From NCBI RefSeq assembly GCF_029094505.1, contig NZ_CP119108.1, positions 2,170,001 through 2,234,000 on the forward strand: a stretch of DNA of 64,000 nt, given 5' to 3'. Source of the DNA: Microbacterium horticulturae (lineage in GTDB: Bacteria; Actinomycetota; Actinomycetes; Actinomycetales; Microbacteriaceae). The position numbers and the translations under genes are program-made. Positions 56,298-64,000 of the stretch are shown piece after piece; the first letter of the stretch is position 1; every line of letters begins with the position of its first letter. A model generated the notes under the pieces. It saw only the letters and a program-made list of their open reading frames with translations. It did no database searches and was not told the origin of the DNA.

Positions 56298-57101
56298 TCA
56301 GACGGCCACCGCAGCGCGGATCGTCGGGTGGTGCTGATAATTCTCCACGACGATGTCGTCGTACTCGTAGTCGGAGATCGACGCGGGCTTGCGGGCGAAC
56401 CGCAGCGTCGGGTACGGGTACGGGTCGCGGCTCAGCTGTTCGGCGACCTGCTCGCGGTGGTTGTCGTAGATGTGGCAGTCGCCGCCGGTCCACACGAACT
56501 CGCCCGGCTCCAGGCCCGTCTGCTGCGCCACCATGAGCGTCAGCAGCGCGTACGAAGCTATGTTGAACGGCACGCCGAGGAACAGGTCGGCGCTGCGCTG
56601 GTACAGCTGGCACGACAATCTTTCGTCGGCGACGTAGAACTGGAACAAGGCGTGGCAGGGCGCCAGCGCCATCTGCGGGATCTCACCCACGTTCCACGCC
56701 GACACTATGAGGCGCCGCGAGTCTGGCGTCTCGCGGATCTGCTCGATCACCTGCGAGATCTGGTCGATGTGGGAGCCGTCGGGCGTCGGCCATGACCGCC
56801 ACTGCACGCCGTAGACCGGACCGAGCTCACCCGCGGCATCCGCCCACTCGTCCCAGATCGTGACGCCGTGCTCGCGCAGCCATGCCACGTTCGACTCGCC
56901 CCGAAGGAACCACAGCAGCTCGTACGCGACCGACTTGAAATGCACGCGCTTGGTCGTGATGAGCGGGAACGACCGCGACAGGTCGAAACGGATCTGACGC
57001 CCGAACACGCTGGTCGTACCGGTGCCTGTGCGGTCGCTCTTGTGGGTGCCGTGCGCGAGCACGTCGCGCAGCAGGTCCTCGTACGGCGTGGAGATGCTCA
57101 C
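56298..57101 (-). CDS. thyA: Thymidylate synthase
   Basis: ThyA methylates dUMP with methylene-THF. The 267-residue protein has the RTGTGT loop near residue 25, catalytic Cys in [36 protein letters not shown] and the C-terminal AVAV end of the family. I take the GTG at 57101 ([10 protein letters not shown]) as start because TATCGT lies 7 nt upstream and the length matches other ThyA; an ATG 11 codons earlier is possible. Confidence 0.95.
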   Translation of the reverse strand: MSISTPYEDLLRDVLAHGTHKSDRTGTGTTSVFGRQIRFDLSRSFPLITTKRVHFKSVAYELLWFLRGESNVAWLREHGVTIWDEWADAAGELGPVYGVQWRSWPTPDGSHIDQISQVIEQIRETPDSRRLIVSAWNVGEIPQMALAPCHALFQFYVADERLSCQLYQRSADLFLGVPFNIASYALLTLMVAQQTGLEPGEFVWTGGDCHIYDNHREQVAEQLSRDPYPYPTLRFARKPASISDYEYDDIVVENYQHHPTIRAAVAV

Positions 57102-57108
57102 GCCTGCC

Positions 57109-57114
57109 ACGATA
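57109..57114 (-). promoter_or_regulatory. Predicted -10 element of thyA-folA
   Basis: TATCGT on the minus strand, 7 nt from the chosen GTG. Confidence 0.45.
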
Positions 57115-57162
57115 CCGCCGACATAGTCCGTCATCCTGGCCCGGCACCGGCGCGGCGACGGT

Positions 57163-57168
57163 TACCGT
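57163..57168 (+). promoter_or_regulatory. Predicted -10 element of the thioredoxin-fold gene
   Basis: TACCGT, 6 nt from the ATG. Confidence 0.5.
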
Positions 57169-57174
57169 CGGAGC

Positions 57175-57603
57175 ATGCCCCCGTGGATCGCCGTGCTCGT
57201 CGTCGTCGCACTCGTCTCGGTCACCACTCTTGTCGGCTGGGCGCTGCGGCGACGCGAGAGCCGCCCGCGACGAGCCGTCGCGACCGGATCGGAATGGCTC
57301 GACGCCGGCGCCCGCGGAGCACAGGCCACCCTCGTGCAGTTCAGCACCGAACTGTGCACCCGCTGCCCTCAGGTGCGACGGATGCTGCACACCATCGCGG
57401 GCGAGGCCGACGGCGTCGCCCTCGCCGAAGTCGATCTCACCCATCGCGCCGACCTGGCGACGCGCCTGCACATCCTGCAGACGCCGACCGTGTTCGTGCT
57501 GGATGCCACGGGTGCCGTCCGCTCGCGGTTCGCCGGCGTGCCGCGCAAGGATGCCGTCGCCGCCGAGCTCGACCGCGTGATCGGAGACCCCGCCCATGTC
57601 TGA
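57175..57603 (+). CDS. Membrane-anchored thioredoxin-fold protein (CTRC)
   Basis: The 142-residue protein has one N-terminal membrane segment (about 4-24), a basic stretch RRRESRPRR that should stay in the cytoplasm, then a thioredoxin fold with the redox pair in TELCTRCPQVRRML and the cis-proline region HILQTPTVFVLD. Given the basic residues after the anchor, the catalytic domain may face the cytoplasm, but orientation is uncertain. It overlaps the DUF4395 gene by 8 nt and is followed by an OsmC gene, so a thiol-redox role is likely. Confidence 0.82.
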   Translation: MPPWIAVLVVVALVSVTTLVGWALRRRESRPRRAVATGSEWLDAGARGAQATLVQFSTELCTRCPQVRRMLHTIAGEADGVALAEVDLTHRADLATRLHILQTPTVFVLDATGAVRSRFAGVPRKDAVAAELDRVIGDPAHV

Positions 57604-58171
57604 CGGCCCCGTCGGAATCGACCCGCGCGGCCCGCGCTTCGGCGCCGCCATCACCTCGCTCCTGCTGCTGTTCGTCATCGTGCTCGGGCTGACCGGGATC
57701 TCCACGGCGCAGGGCGCCGCCAGCTTCGGCTGGTTCGCGTACCAGCCGCTGTCGAGCCAGACCTTCTTCCCCCTGTCGTTCATCCTCGTCACCGCGCCGA
57801 TCGGGGCGCGCATCCTCGACCCGGCGTTCCTCCTCCTGCTCGTGGTGGCGCTCCTCTTCCTGTGGGGAGTCCTCTCGCCGCGCACGGCCCCCTGGGGCGC
57901 CCTGTACCGGAAGCTCGTGCAGCCGCGGCTGGCGCCGCCGGCCGAGCTCGAGGACCCGCGCCCCCCGCGCTTCGCACAGGGCGTCGGACTGCTCGTGAGC
58001 GTCATCGGCCTGGCCCTGCAGCTCTGCGGCGTGCCGTGGGGGCTGCCTATCGCCGCGGCGGCCGCCTTCATCGCGGCGTTCCTGAACGCGGCCTTCGGGT
58101 TCTGCCTCGGCTGCCAGCTGTACCTGCTGCTGCAACGGGCGGGCCTCGTCGGGCGTCGCTCGGCCGCGTAG
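57596..58171 (+). CDS. DUF4395 family membrane protein
   Basis: The 191-residue protein has about four membrane segments (17-40, 60-85 region, 118-138, 142-168) and the DUF4395 start GPRFGAAIT. Near the C-terminus it carries a CxxC pair, FGFCLGCQLYLLL, at the end of a membrane helix. A membrane protein with a vicinal Cys pair encoded with a thioredoxin looks like a route for passing reducing equivalents across or within the membrane (inference, by analogy to DsbD/CcdA). Function of DUF4395 is not established. Confidence 0.82.
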   Translation: MSDGPVGIDPRGPRFGAAITSLLLLFVIVLGLTGISTAQGAASFGWFAYQPLSSQTFFPLSFILVTAPIGARILDPAFLLLLVVALLFLWGVLSPRTAPWGALYRKLVQPRLAPPAELEDPRPPRFAQGVGLLVSVIGLALQLCGVPWGLPIAAAAAFIAAFLNAAFGFCLGCQLYLLLQRAGLVGRRSAA

Positions 58172-58203
58172 GCTGGGCGTCACGCCGACCGACGGAGGAC
58201 CCC

Positions 58204-58629
58204 ATGAGCGTGACCAGCGAAGCCACCGCCCAGTGGAAGGGCACACTGTTCGAAGGATCCGGCCAGGTGAGCCTGACCAGTTCGGGCCAGGGGCCCTATC
58301 CCGTCAACTGGAAGGCCCGCAGCGAGGGCTCCGAATCGGTGACCACTCCTGAAGAGCTGATCGCCGCCGCCCATGCCTCCTGCTACTGCATGGCGCTCTC
58401 GAACGCTCTCACACAGCACGGCGTGCCGCCGCAGAGTCTCGAGGCGTCGGCATCCGTCACCTTCACCCCCGGCACCGGGATCACCGGTAGCCACCTGAAC
58501 GTCTCGGCGGTCGTGCCGGGGATCGACGAGGCCGACTTCGATCGCATCGCCGAAGAGGCCAAGGCCGGGTGCCCGGTCTCGCAGGCCTTGGCGGGGGTCG
58601 AGATCACCCTCGAGGCATCGCTTGGCTGA
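58204..58629 (+). CDS. OsmC family peroxiredoxin
   Basis: OsmC/Ohr proteins reduce organic or fatty-acid hydroperoxides. The 141-residue protein has ELIAAAHASCYCMALSNAL (first catalytic Cys region, here a CYC pair) and AEEAKAGCPVSQAL (second Cys), the expected spacing. The VSLTSSGQGPYPVNWKARSE start is typical of the OsmC subgroup rather than Ohr. GGAGGA precedes the ATG. Third gene of the thioredoxin-DUF4395-OsmC group. Confidence 0.9.
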   Translation: MSVTSEATAQWKGTLFEGSGQVSLTSSGQGPYPVNWKARSEGSESVTTPEELIAAAHASCYCMALSNALTQHGVPPQSLEASASVTFTPGTGITGSHLNVSAVVPGIDEADFDRIAEEAKAGCPVSQALAGVEITLEASLG

Positions 58630-59551
58630 GGTCTCCCCCGCTGCCCGCCGCATCGTCGTGGCGGGCGCCTCCGGCCTCATCGGCCGGGCGCTCGTCGCGT
58701 CGTTGCGCGCGGACGGCATCGCGGTGACGCGCCTGGTGCGGCGCGCGCCGCGCACCCCCGATGAGGTTGAGTGGCTCACCGCCGCCGAGCCTCTCGATCC
58801 CGACGTGCTGGCAGGCGCCGACGCCGTCGTCGGCTTGAACGGCGCGAGCATCGGCCGCCTGCCGTGGACCGCCCGCTATCGCAGCACGCTGCTGTGGTCG
58901 CGCCTGACTCCCACGCGCACGCTCGCCGCCGCTGTGCGAGCACTGGGCTCCGACGCCCCGGCACTGGTCAACGCCTCGGCGGTCGGCTACTACGGCAGCG
59001 CACCGGGTGCGCCGCTGCGAGAAGACGCCGGGCCGGGCAACACGTTCCTCGCCCGGCTGTGCGTGGAGTGGGAGGATGCGGCGCTCCGCGCCGGCACGCA
59101 GACCCGGGTGGCCCTGCTGCGGACAGCTCCCGTCATCCACCGCGACGGTGTGCTGGCGCCGCTGATCGCCCTCACCCGGATGGGCCTCAGCGGGCCCCTC
59201 GCCCGCGGCACCCAGGTGTGGCCGTGGATCTCGCTCGACGACGAGGTGCGCGCCATCCGGCACGTCATAGATGCCGAGGTCGACGGGCCGGTGAACCTTG
59301 CCGCCCCCACGCGCGCAACCGCGAACGACATCGGGTTCGCGCTCGCGGTGCGGATGAACAAGCCGTACCTGTTGCGGGCACCCGCGTGGGCCTTGCGCCT
59401 CGCGCTCAGTCGCGCAGCGGCCGACGGTCTGCTCCTGGCCGATGCGCATGTCGTGCCCGGCGTTCTGGGCGCCACCGGTTTCTCGTTCCGGCACACCGAC
59501 CTCGACGACGCCGTCGCTCAGGTTCTGTCGGATTCCAGCTTGAGCGACTGA
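58622..59551 (+). CDS. TIGR01777 family NAD(P)-binding epimerase-like protein
   Basis: The 309-residue protein is an extended SDR of the YfcH/SulA-like group. VVAGASGLIGRALVASL opens the Rossmann fold, then VVGLNGASIG, LVNASAVGYYG (YG in place of the usual YxxxK context) and the C-terminal DUF1731 region ending GFSFRHTDLDDAVAQVL. Substrate unknown. Start is TTG overlapping the OsmC stop, so it may be the fourth gene of that operon. Confidence 0.83.
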   Translation: MAEVSPAARRIVVAGASGLIGRALVASLRADGIAVTRLVRRAPRTPDEVEWLTAAEPLDPDVLAGADAVVGLNGASIGRLPWTARYRSTLLWSRLTPTRTLAAAVRALGSDAPALVNASAVGYYGSAPGAPLREDAGPGNTFLARLCVEWEDAALRAGTQTRVALLRTAPVIHRDGVLAPLIALTRMGLSGPLARGTQVWPWISLDDEVRAIRHVIDAEVDGPVNLAAPTRATANDIGFALAVRMNKPYLLRAPAWALRLALSRAAADGLLLADAHVVPGVLGATGFSFRHTDLDDAVAQVLSDSSLSD

Positions 59552-59970
59552 CGGATCGCGCTGCGCGCCCGCTTGCGGTCGCCGGCGGCGTCGTATGCGA
59601 GCCCGAGACGGTACCAGGCCCGCCAGTCGTCGGGCCTCTGCTGGACGGCTTCGCGGTAGCGCGGGAACACGCCGTCGGCATCATCACGCACGACCCGGCC
59701 GCTGCTGTACACGGCGACGTCGTCGTCGGGCAGCCCGCCTTCGGTCTCGAGGCGGCGTCCCGCGCGCTCCGCACGAACACCGAACCACAGTTCGCGGGCG
59801 ATGGCCCACGCGGCGATCACCGGCAGGATCACCAGGCACACGCCTATGATGATCGCCACCGGCCGTCCGGTCGCCAGCATGATCCACGCCGATCGCGCGA
59901 TCACGACGAGGTAGATCACGAGCGCCACCACGATGACGCCGATGACGATGCGGGTCTTGAACGCCTTCAT
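59518..59970 (-). CDS. Membrane protein with a TPR-like C-terminus
   Basis: The 150-residue protein has two membrane segments (about 8-32 and 37-60) and a soluble C-terminal part with a helix pair RYREAVQQRPDDWRAWYRLGLAYDAAGDRKRARSAIRQSL that fits a tetratricopeptide repeat. Function unknown. ATGA overlap with dapB, so it is co-translated with it; its 3' end overlaps the converging epimerase gene by 34 bp. Confidence 0.75.
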   Translation of the reverse strand: MKAFKTRIVIGVIVVALVIYLVVIARSAWIMLATGRPVAIIIGVCLVILPVIAAWAIARELWFGVRAERAGRRLETEGGLPDDDVAVYSSGRVVRDDADGVFPRYREAVQQRPDDWRAWYRLGLAYDAAGDRKRARSAIRQSLKLESDRT

Positions 59971-60710
59971 CGCCGGCCGAGGCCGATGTCGATGAAGCTG
60001 TCAAGTCCGACGACCACTCCGCGCGCCTCCACGGCATGCTGCAGGGCGAGACGGATGCCGGGGGCATAGGCCGCGGCCGAGTCGACGGTGTCGTGCACGA
60101 TCGACAGCGACTCGCCGGCGCCCGACAGGATGACCTCCTGCCGAGCGATGACACCGGGGCGGCGGAGCGAGTGCACCGGCACGGAGGCCACTTGCTGTCC
60201 GCGAGCACGTTGGTCGACGTGCGGGGCGAGCACCGGACCCTGCTCGGTACGCGAAGCCGCGATGAGCTCGGCGGTGCGCACGGCGGTGCCGCTGGGCGAG
60301 TCGACCTTCGTGTCGCGATGCGCCTCCACGATCTCGGCCGACGGGAAGAACGGGGCGGCCGCGGCCGCGAGCGCCGAGCCCAGCACCGAGCCGAGCGAGA
60401 AATTCGGGATGAACACCGCGCCGGTGCCGGCGGCCTCGACGAGCGGACGCACAAGCGCGATCCGCTCGGACGACCATCCGGACGTGCCGATGAGGATGTT
60501 GATGCCGCGTTCCACAGCCGCGCGAACGACGTCGACGGAGACGGCCGGGGTCGAGGCATCCACCACCAGATCAGCGCCGCCGATGAGCGCTATGTCATCG
60601 CGCGACGACAGGGTCGCGTGCACGTCGAATCCGTCTTCGGCCTCAACGACCGAACGGATGATGCCGCCGAGCTTACCCGTGCCGCCCACGATCGCCACAC
60701 GTGTCGTCAT
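59967..60710 (-). CDS. dapB: 4-hydroxy-tetrahydrodipicolinate reductase
   Basis: DapB reduces the DapA product on the lysine/DAP route. The 247-residue protein has AIVGGTGKLGGIIR (nucleotide loop), VVDASTPAVS, IGTSGWS and the signature EAHRDTKVDSPSGTAVRTAELIA, where the catalytic His-Lys region has one variation (HR in place of the common HH). TAGGCT lies 6 nt before the ATG; divergent from the GNAT gene. Confidence 0.94.
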   Translation of the reverse strand: MTTRVAIVGGTGKLGGIIRSVVEAEDGFDVHATLSSRDDIALIGGADLVVDASTPAVSVDVVRAAVERGINILIGTSGWSSERIALVRPLVEAAGTGAVFIPNFSLGSVLGSALAAAAAPFFPSAEIVEAHRDTKVDSPSGTAVRTAELIAASRTEQGPVLAPHVDQRARGQQVASVPVHSLRRPGVIARQEVILSGAGESLSIVHDTVDSAAAYAPGIRLALQHAVEARGVVVGLDSFIDIGLGRR

Positions 60711-60716
60711 GACTCC

Positions 60717-60722
60717 AGCCTA
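60717..60722 (-). promoter_or_regulatory. Predicted -10 element of dapB
   Basis: TAGGCT on the minus strand, 6 nt from the ATG. Confidence 0.5.
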
Positions 60723-60751
60723 CGGTGCGCGGCGTGGCGCGGACGCACGGA

Positions 60752-60757
60752 TACGCT
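60752..60757 (+). promoter_or_regulatory. Predicted -10 element of the GNAT gene
   Basis: TACGCT, 6 nt from the ATG chosen at 60764. Confidence 0.5.
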
Positions 60758-60763
60758 CGTTCC

Positions 60764-61234
60764 ATGGCGTCTGTACAGCCCCTTCCCGTCGACGACCCGA
60801 TCTCGCGCGGACTGCTCGCGGACTACGTCGCGATGCGGGCCGCGAGCTTTCCCGGTCAATACACGCCGGCGAGCCCGCCGCGCGCGATGTTCGAGCCGCC
60901 GGCGGGCATCTTCCTGGTCGTCCGCGACGACGAGGAACAGGCGGTGGGATGCGGCGGCATCCGGCGCCTGCCCGACAGCGGCACGGGCGTGCGCTACGAG
61001 GTCAAACACCTCTTCTTGAAGCCGTCCACCCGCGGACGGGGGTGGGGCCGGATGCTACTGAACGAGCTCGAGCGGCATGCCCGTGAGTGGGGCGCCACCG
61101 AGCTCGTCCTCGACACTCATCACACGCTGACCGCCGCGGGCGGACTCTACGCGTCATCCGGGTTCGTCGAGATCGAGCCCTACAATGACAACCCCAACGC
61201 CACGCGCTGGTACGGCAAGGCGCTCGGGTCCTAG
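60764..61234 (+). CDS. GNAT family N-acetyltransferase
   Basis: The 156-residue protein has the GNAT core: VGCGGIRRLPDSGTG (strand 4), motif A KHLFLKPSTRGRGWGRMLLNELERHA with the acetyl-CoA pyrophosphate loop RGRGWG, and LYASSGFVEIEPYND. Substrate unknown. The ATG (MASVQPLP) is favoured over one 13 codons earlier by the -10 hexamer position. Confidence 0.86.
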   Translation: MASVQPLPVDDPISRGLLADYVAMRAASFPGQYTPASPPRAMFEPPAGIFLVVRDDEEQAVGCGGIRRLPDSGTGVRYEVKHLFLKPSTRGRGWGRMLLNELERHAREWGATELVLDTHHTLTAAGGLYASSGFVEIEPYNDNPNATRWYGKALGS

Positions 61235-61239
61235 CCCGA

Positions 61240-61842
61240 TCACACCGGCAGCGACTCAGGCAGGCCTGTCTGCAACTCGAACGGCAGATGGGCGAGGTCA
61301 TTGTGGGTCAGCAGGGTCCACGGGCGTCCCGGCTTCTGGGAGATCACGGTCAGTCCGCAGTGCGCCTGATTGAGCGTCATCCACCGCCACTCCGGCATCT
61401 GCAGAACCTCGCGCACGAACCAGGCGATCACGAAGTTGTGGGTGATGAGCACTTCATGCACATCGCCCTGCTTCCGCACAAGGAACGCGTTGATCGCATC
61501 GTTCATCTGTGCCCGGCCCGCGTCGATCTCCTCTTCCGTGACCGAGCCGAAGAACGGCTCGTACACCGCCGGGGTCTCTTCGGTCATCCCGGTCGGCACG
61601 CAGTCGAACAGCAGCGCAGAAGGCTGCGGGTCGACCGCCGGCAGCCGGTCGGCGACGGCGCGGGCCGTCTCGGCGGCGCGCTCGAGCGGTGAGTGCCAGA
61701 CCGCGCTCAGCGGCAGTCCCGACAGTCGATCGGCGAGCGCCTCAGCCTGACGGCGGCCACGCGGCGACAACGGTCCGTCGGCCACCCCCTGGTCCGCATC
61801 CTGATGCTCGCCGTGCCGCACGAGGTAGATGTAATGCGTCAC
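61240..61842 (-). CDS. Histidine phosphatase (phosphoglycerate mutase family)
   Basis: The 200-residue protein carries the phosphohistidine motif YLVRHGEHQDAD at the start, SPLERAAETARAVA and the second catalytic His in VLITHNFVIAW. A lysine- or acid-rich mutase cap is absent, so it is a small-molecule or protein phosphatase rather than a glycolytic mutase. GTG start preceded by AAGAGAGAG. Converges with the GNAT gene. Confidence 0.87.
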   Translation of the reverse strand: MTHYIYLVRHGEHQDADQGVADGPLSPRGRRQAEALADRLSGLPLSAVWHSPLERAAETARAVADRLPAVDPQPSALLFDCVPTGMTEETPAVYEPFFGSVTEEEIDAGRAQMNDAINAFLVRKQGDVHEVLITHNFVIAWFVREVLQMPEWRWMTLNQAHCGLTVISQKPGRPWTLLTHNDLAHLPFELQTGLPESLPV

Positions 61843-61952
61843 GGGCTCTCTCTCTTCATCGGGGGAGGTAGGCGGGCCGAAGCCCCTCTTCCACCCTAAG
61901 CGACCGCGCCGTGGCACGGCGCCGCGTGGGCCGGGTCAATGCGCGAGAGGGT

Positions 61953-62984
61953 TCACGCGGCGGCGCGTGCGATCTCCGCCAGCTGCATGCGGCTGAGCCG
62001 CACTCCCACGCCCTGCACGAGCTCTTCGACATGGTCGGGCGCGTACGCGTTGACGATGGGCGCCGTGATGGCACGTTGTGCGAGCAGCCAGCCCACGGCG
62101 ACGGCTGCGGTCGGCACGGCCAGCTCGATGCCGACCGCGTCGAGCGCCCGCAGCGTGCGCGCGCCACGACGATTCATGTTGCCGGCGATCTGCGAGCCGC
62201 GCACCGAGCGGCCGACGTCACCGCGCGTGCGGTGCCGCCCCGACAGGTACCCGTGCTCAAGCGCGTGCGAGGGCGTGACGGCGATCCCCTGTGCACCGAC
62301 GACGAGTCGCAGGTCATCGTCGAAGTCGCGGCGGCGCAGCACGTTGAAGGGCACGTCGATGACGGTGAGCCGCGGATATCCTGCGGACGAGAGGATGCGC
62401 GCCTCGACCAGTTGCTCCGCGGTGAAGCCGTACGCGCCGATGCTGCGCGCCTTGCCCGACTCGACGAGCCACTCCGCGGTGGCGAGCGTGTCTTCCATCA
62501 CGGCGACGCCGGCTGTGGCATCCACGTACAGAACGTCGATGCGATCGGTGTTCAGGCGAGTGAGGGATGCCTCGACCGCGCGTACCAGGTTGACCGGGTC
62601 GGTTCCGGGGTTGTCGGGGTGACCGCCCACGCGAACGGCGAGAACGGTGTCGTCGCGGGTGCCACGCGTGCGCAGCCACTCGCCGATGATGTGCTCGCTA
62701 CGGCCGCCGGTGAAACCATCGGCGGTGTGCAGCGCGTTGCCGCCGAGCTCGCAATACCGGTCGAGGATCTCATGGCTTGCTTCGAGGTCGACGTTCCAGC
62801 CGAACTCTGCGCCTCCGAGCATCAGCGGGAAGACATCGATGCCGGTATCGCCCAAGCGCGTGCGCACGGCGGCGCCGACCGGGTCGCCCTGCACGGGGAT
62901 GGGAGCCGACGGGTGCACCGGGAGCGGAGGCACCCGCCTGGTGACGGCGTTCGTCTGCTGCGCATCGGTGTCGGCGCGACTCAT
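61953..62984 (-). CDS. Aldo/keto reductase-fold protein with a degenerate active site
   Basis: The 343-residue protein has an extra N-terminal tail of about 35 residues and then an AKR barrel: LGDTGIDVFPLMLGGAEFG, a conserved TAD-x-x-x-GG-RSE segment, RAVEASLTRLNTDRIDVLYV and SIGAYGFTAEQL. Of the catalytic tetrad only the Asp (D89) remains; Tyr is Phe (F91), Lys is Arg (R118) and His is Asp (D155). It is therefore probably not an ordinary carbonyl reductase. A GAGGGGGTGAGGG stretch precedes the ATG, so it has a leader; a palindrome lies 75 bp upstream. Confidence 0.85.
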   Translation of the reverse strand: MSRADTDAQQTNAVTRRVPPLPVHPSAPIPVQGDPVGAAVRTRLGDTGIDVFPLMLGGAEFGWNVDLEASHEILDRYCELGGNALHTADGFTGGRSEHIIGEWLRTRGTRDDTVLAVRVGGHPDNPGTDPVNLVRAVEASLTRLNTDRIDVLYVDATAGVAVMEDTLATAEWLVESGKARSIGAYGFTAEQLVEARILSSAGYPRLTVIDVPFNVLRRRDFDDDLRLVVGAQGIAVTPSHALEHGYLSGRHRTRGDVGRSVRGSQIAGNMNRRGARTLRALDAVGIELAVPTAAVAVGWLLAQRAITAPIVNAYAPDHVEELVQGVGVRLSRMQLAEIARAAA

Positions 62985-63058
62985 CCCTCACCCCCTCACG
63001 AATCGATGCGATCCGCGTGATCACTGTGCGCGCCCCCCGGCGCGTACTACGAGGGTAA

Positions 63059-63073
63059 GTCACGCGGTGTGAC
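63059..63073. promoter_or_regulatory. 15-bp palindrome upstream of the aldo/keto reductase-like gene
   Basis: GTCACGCGGTGTGAC differs at one base from the site at 27574-27588. It lies in the 250-bp gap between this gene and pnp. The rest of that gap holds the pnp terminator and no gene. Confidence 0.45.
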
Positions 63074-63177
63074 GATCAGCACCACTGAAGGCCATCAGAG
63101 TAAACATTCCGTAACGCTTTGTCGACATCCGCGCCCGCTGTCCCCCGTTCGGCGGACAAACGCGCCGTGACCCGGAC

Positions 63178-63215
63178 AAAAAGGATGCCCGCCCCCGGAG
63201 TGGGGACGGGCATCC
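63178..63215 (-). terminator. Intrinsic terminator of pnp
   Basis: On the minus strand GGATGCCCG and CGGGCATCC form a perfect 9-bp stem, extended inward by CCCC/GGGG, and are followed at once by TTTTTG. It is the only terminator in the window with a clear T-run. Confidence 0.85.
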
Positions 63216-63234
63216 GATCTCAGATCAGATCGAG

Positions 63235-64000
63235 TCAGCCTTCGGCAGGCCCCACCGGACCCTGGTTGGCGGCGTCGCGCCCCTCCTGGTCGGCGGCCTC
63301 TTCGAGGACGGGCTCCAGCGACAGCTTGCCGCGGTCGTCGATCTTCGTGATGCGCACCAGCATCTTCTTGCCGACCGACAGCACGTCGTCGACGTTCTCG
63401 ACGCGCTTCCCGCCGTTGATCTTGCGGATCTCGCTGATGTGCAGCAGGCCGTCCTTGCCGGGCAGCAGCGAGATGAACGCGCCGAACGTCGCGATCTTCA
63501 CGACGGTGCCGAGGAACTGCTCGCCGACCTCCGGGTTGGTGGGGTTGGCGATCGCGTTGACCTGGGCCCGCGCGGCCTCGGCCGACGGTCCGTCGACGGC
63601 GCCGATGTAGACGGTGCCGTCCTCCTCGATGGAGATGTCGGCGCCGGTCTCGTCCTGGATGCCGTTGATCGTCTTGCCCTTGGGGCCGATCAGCTCGCCG
63701 ATCTTGTCGACCGGGATCTGGACGCTGATCACACGCGGCGCGGTCGGAGCCATCTCGTCCGGGCCGTCGATGGCGGCGTTCAGGACGTTCAGGATCGTGA
63801 TGCGCGCGTCGTGCGCCTGCTTGAGCGCCGCCGACAGAACCTGCGACGGGATGCCGTCGAGCTTCGTGTCGAGCTGGATAGCGGTGACGAACTCGCTGGT
63901 GCCGGCGACCTTGAAGTCCATGTCACCGAGGGCGTCCTCGGCCCCCAGGATGTCGGTCAGGGCCGCGTAGCGGGTCTGGCCGTCGACGGTGTCGGAGACC
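63235..64000 (-). CDS. pnp: Polyribonucleotide nucleotidyltransferase (PNPase), C-terminal part only
   Basis: PNPase degrades RNA 3' to 5' by phosphorolysis. The gene runs off the right edge, so about 254 C-terminal codons are visible: the end of the second RNase PH domain ([28 protein letters not shown]), the KH domain ([21 protein letters not shown]) and the S1 domain ([29 protein letters not shown]), then a short acidic tail. The ATG at 63921 is internal, not a start. Confidence 0.96.
   Translation of the reverse strand, partial: VSDTVDGQTRYAALTDILGAEDALGDMDFKVAGTSEFVTAIQLDTKLDGIPSQVLSAALKQAHDARITILNVLNAAIDGPDEMAPTAPRVISVQIPVDKIGELIGPKGKTINGIQDETGADISIEEDGTVYIGAVDGPSAEAARAQVNAIANPTNPEVGEQFLGTVVKIATFGAFISLLPGKDGLLHISEIRKINGGKRVENVDDVLSVGKKMLVRITKIDDRGKLSLEPVLEEAADQEGRDAANQGPVGPAEG

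Overview
The window looks like a chromosomal segment of a high-GC actinobacterium, most likely Microbacterium or a close relative in Microbacteriaceae. The evidence is the strong G/C bias at third codon positions, PriA in place of HisA/TrpF, the linked order thyA-folA-dapA-rnj-ftsK-pgsA-cinA-clgR-DUF3046-recA-recX, the miaB-miaA-dapF-hflX group, and many promoters of the form TANNNT placed 6-7 nt before the start codon (leaderless mRNAs). I see no rRNA or tRNA gene, no insertion sequence, no prophage and no CRISPR array. No gap between genes exceeds 300 bases. Most transcription units point left.

Layout, left to right. 1-1.3 kb: a membrane protein and a SatD-family protein. 1.3-8.2 kb: a six-gene arginine operon (argC-J-B-D-F-H, read leftward) in which every junction overlaps by 4 nt, preceded by a candidate leaderless 26-codon arginine-rich leader peptide. 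8.2-12.5 kb: a dienelactone hydrolase family protein and pheST. 12.6-16 kb: a glutamate-type ABC uptake system (gluABCD). 16-18.5 kb: an rRNA methyltransferase, then infC-rpmI-rplT, where infC starts with ATC. 18.5-24 kb: a DUF1844 protein, a partial histidine operon (hisC-hisB-hisH-priA) with an SseB-like gene, a LysM protein and lexA behind shared tandem SOS boxes. 24-27.4 kb: metF-metE. 27.7-37.4 kb: an S9 peptidase, hflX, an rRNA-type methyltransferase, a PepSY lipoprotein, a kinase-like protein, dapF, a RibD/DHFR-like reductase, miaA and miaB.

37.5-45.8 kb is the most accessory part. It holds a five-gene MacAB-like export operon with two membrane-fusion adaptors, a duplicated-domain lipoprotein and glycine/phenylalanine-rich tails, then a DUF5067 membrane protein of visibly lower GC and a PfkB-family sugar kinase. 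It lies between recX and miaB, two genes that are often close together in actinobacteria. 45.8-64 kb returns to core functions: SOS recombination (recX, recA with its own SOS box), stress regulation (clgR), phospholipid synthesis, FtsK, RNase J, lysine/DAP synthesis (dapA, dapB), thymidylate/folate, a thioredoxin-DUF4395-OsmC redox group, small enzymes, an aldo/keto reductase-like protein lacking three of its four catalytic residues, and the 3' part of pnp with a clear intrinsic terminator.

The best candidates for something undescribed are the arginine-rich leader peptide before argC, the export operon at 37.5-43.9 kb, and a pair of near-identical 15-bp palindromes (GTCACRCGGTGTGAC) upstream of unrelated genes. 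All calls come from reading the sequence; no searches were run.
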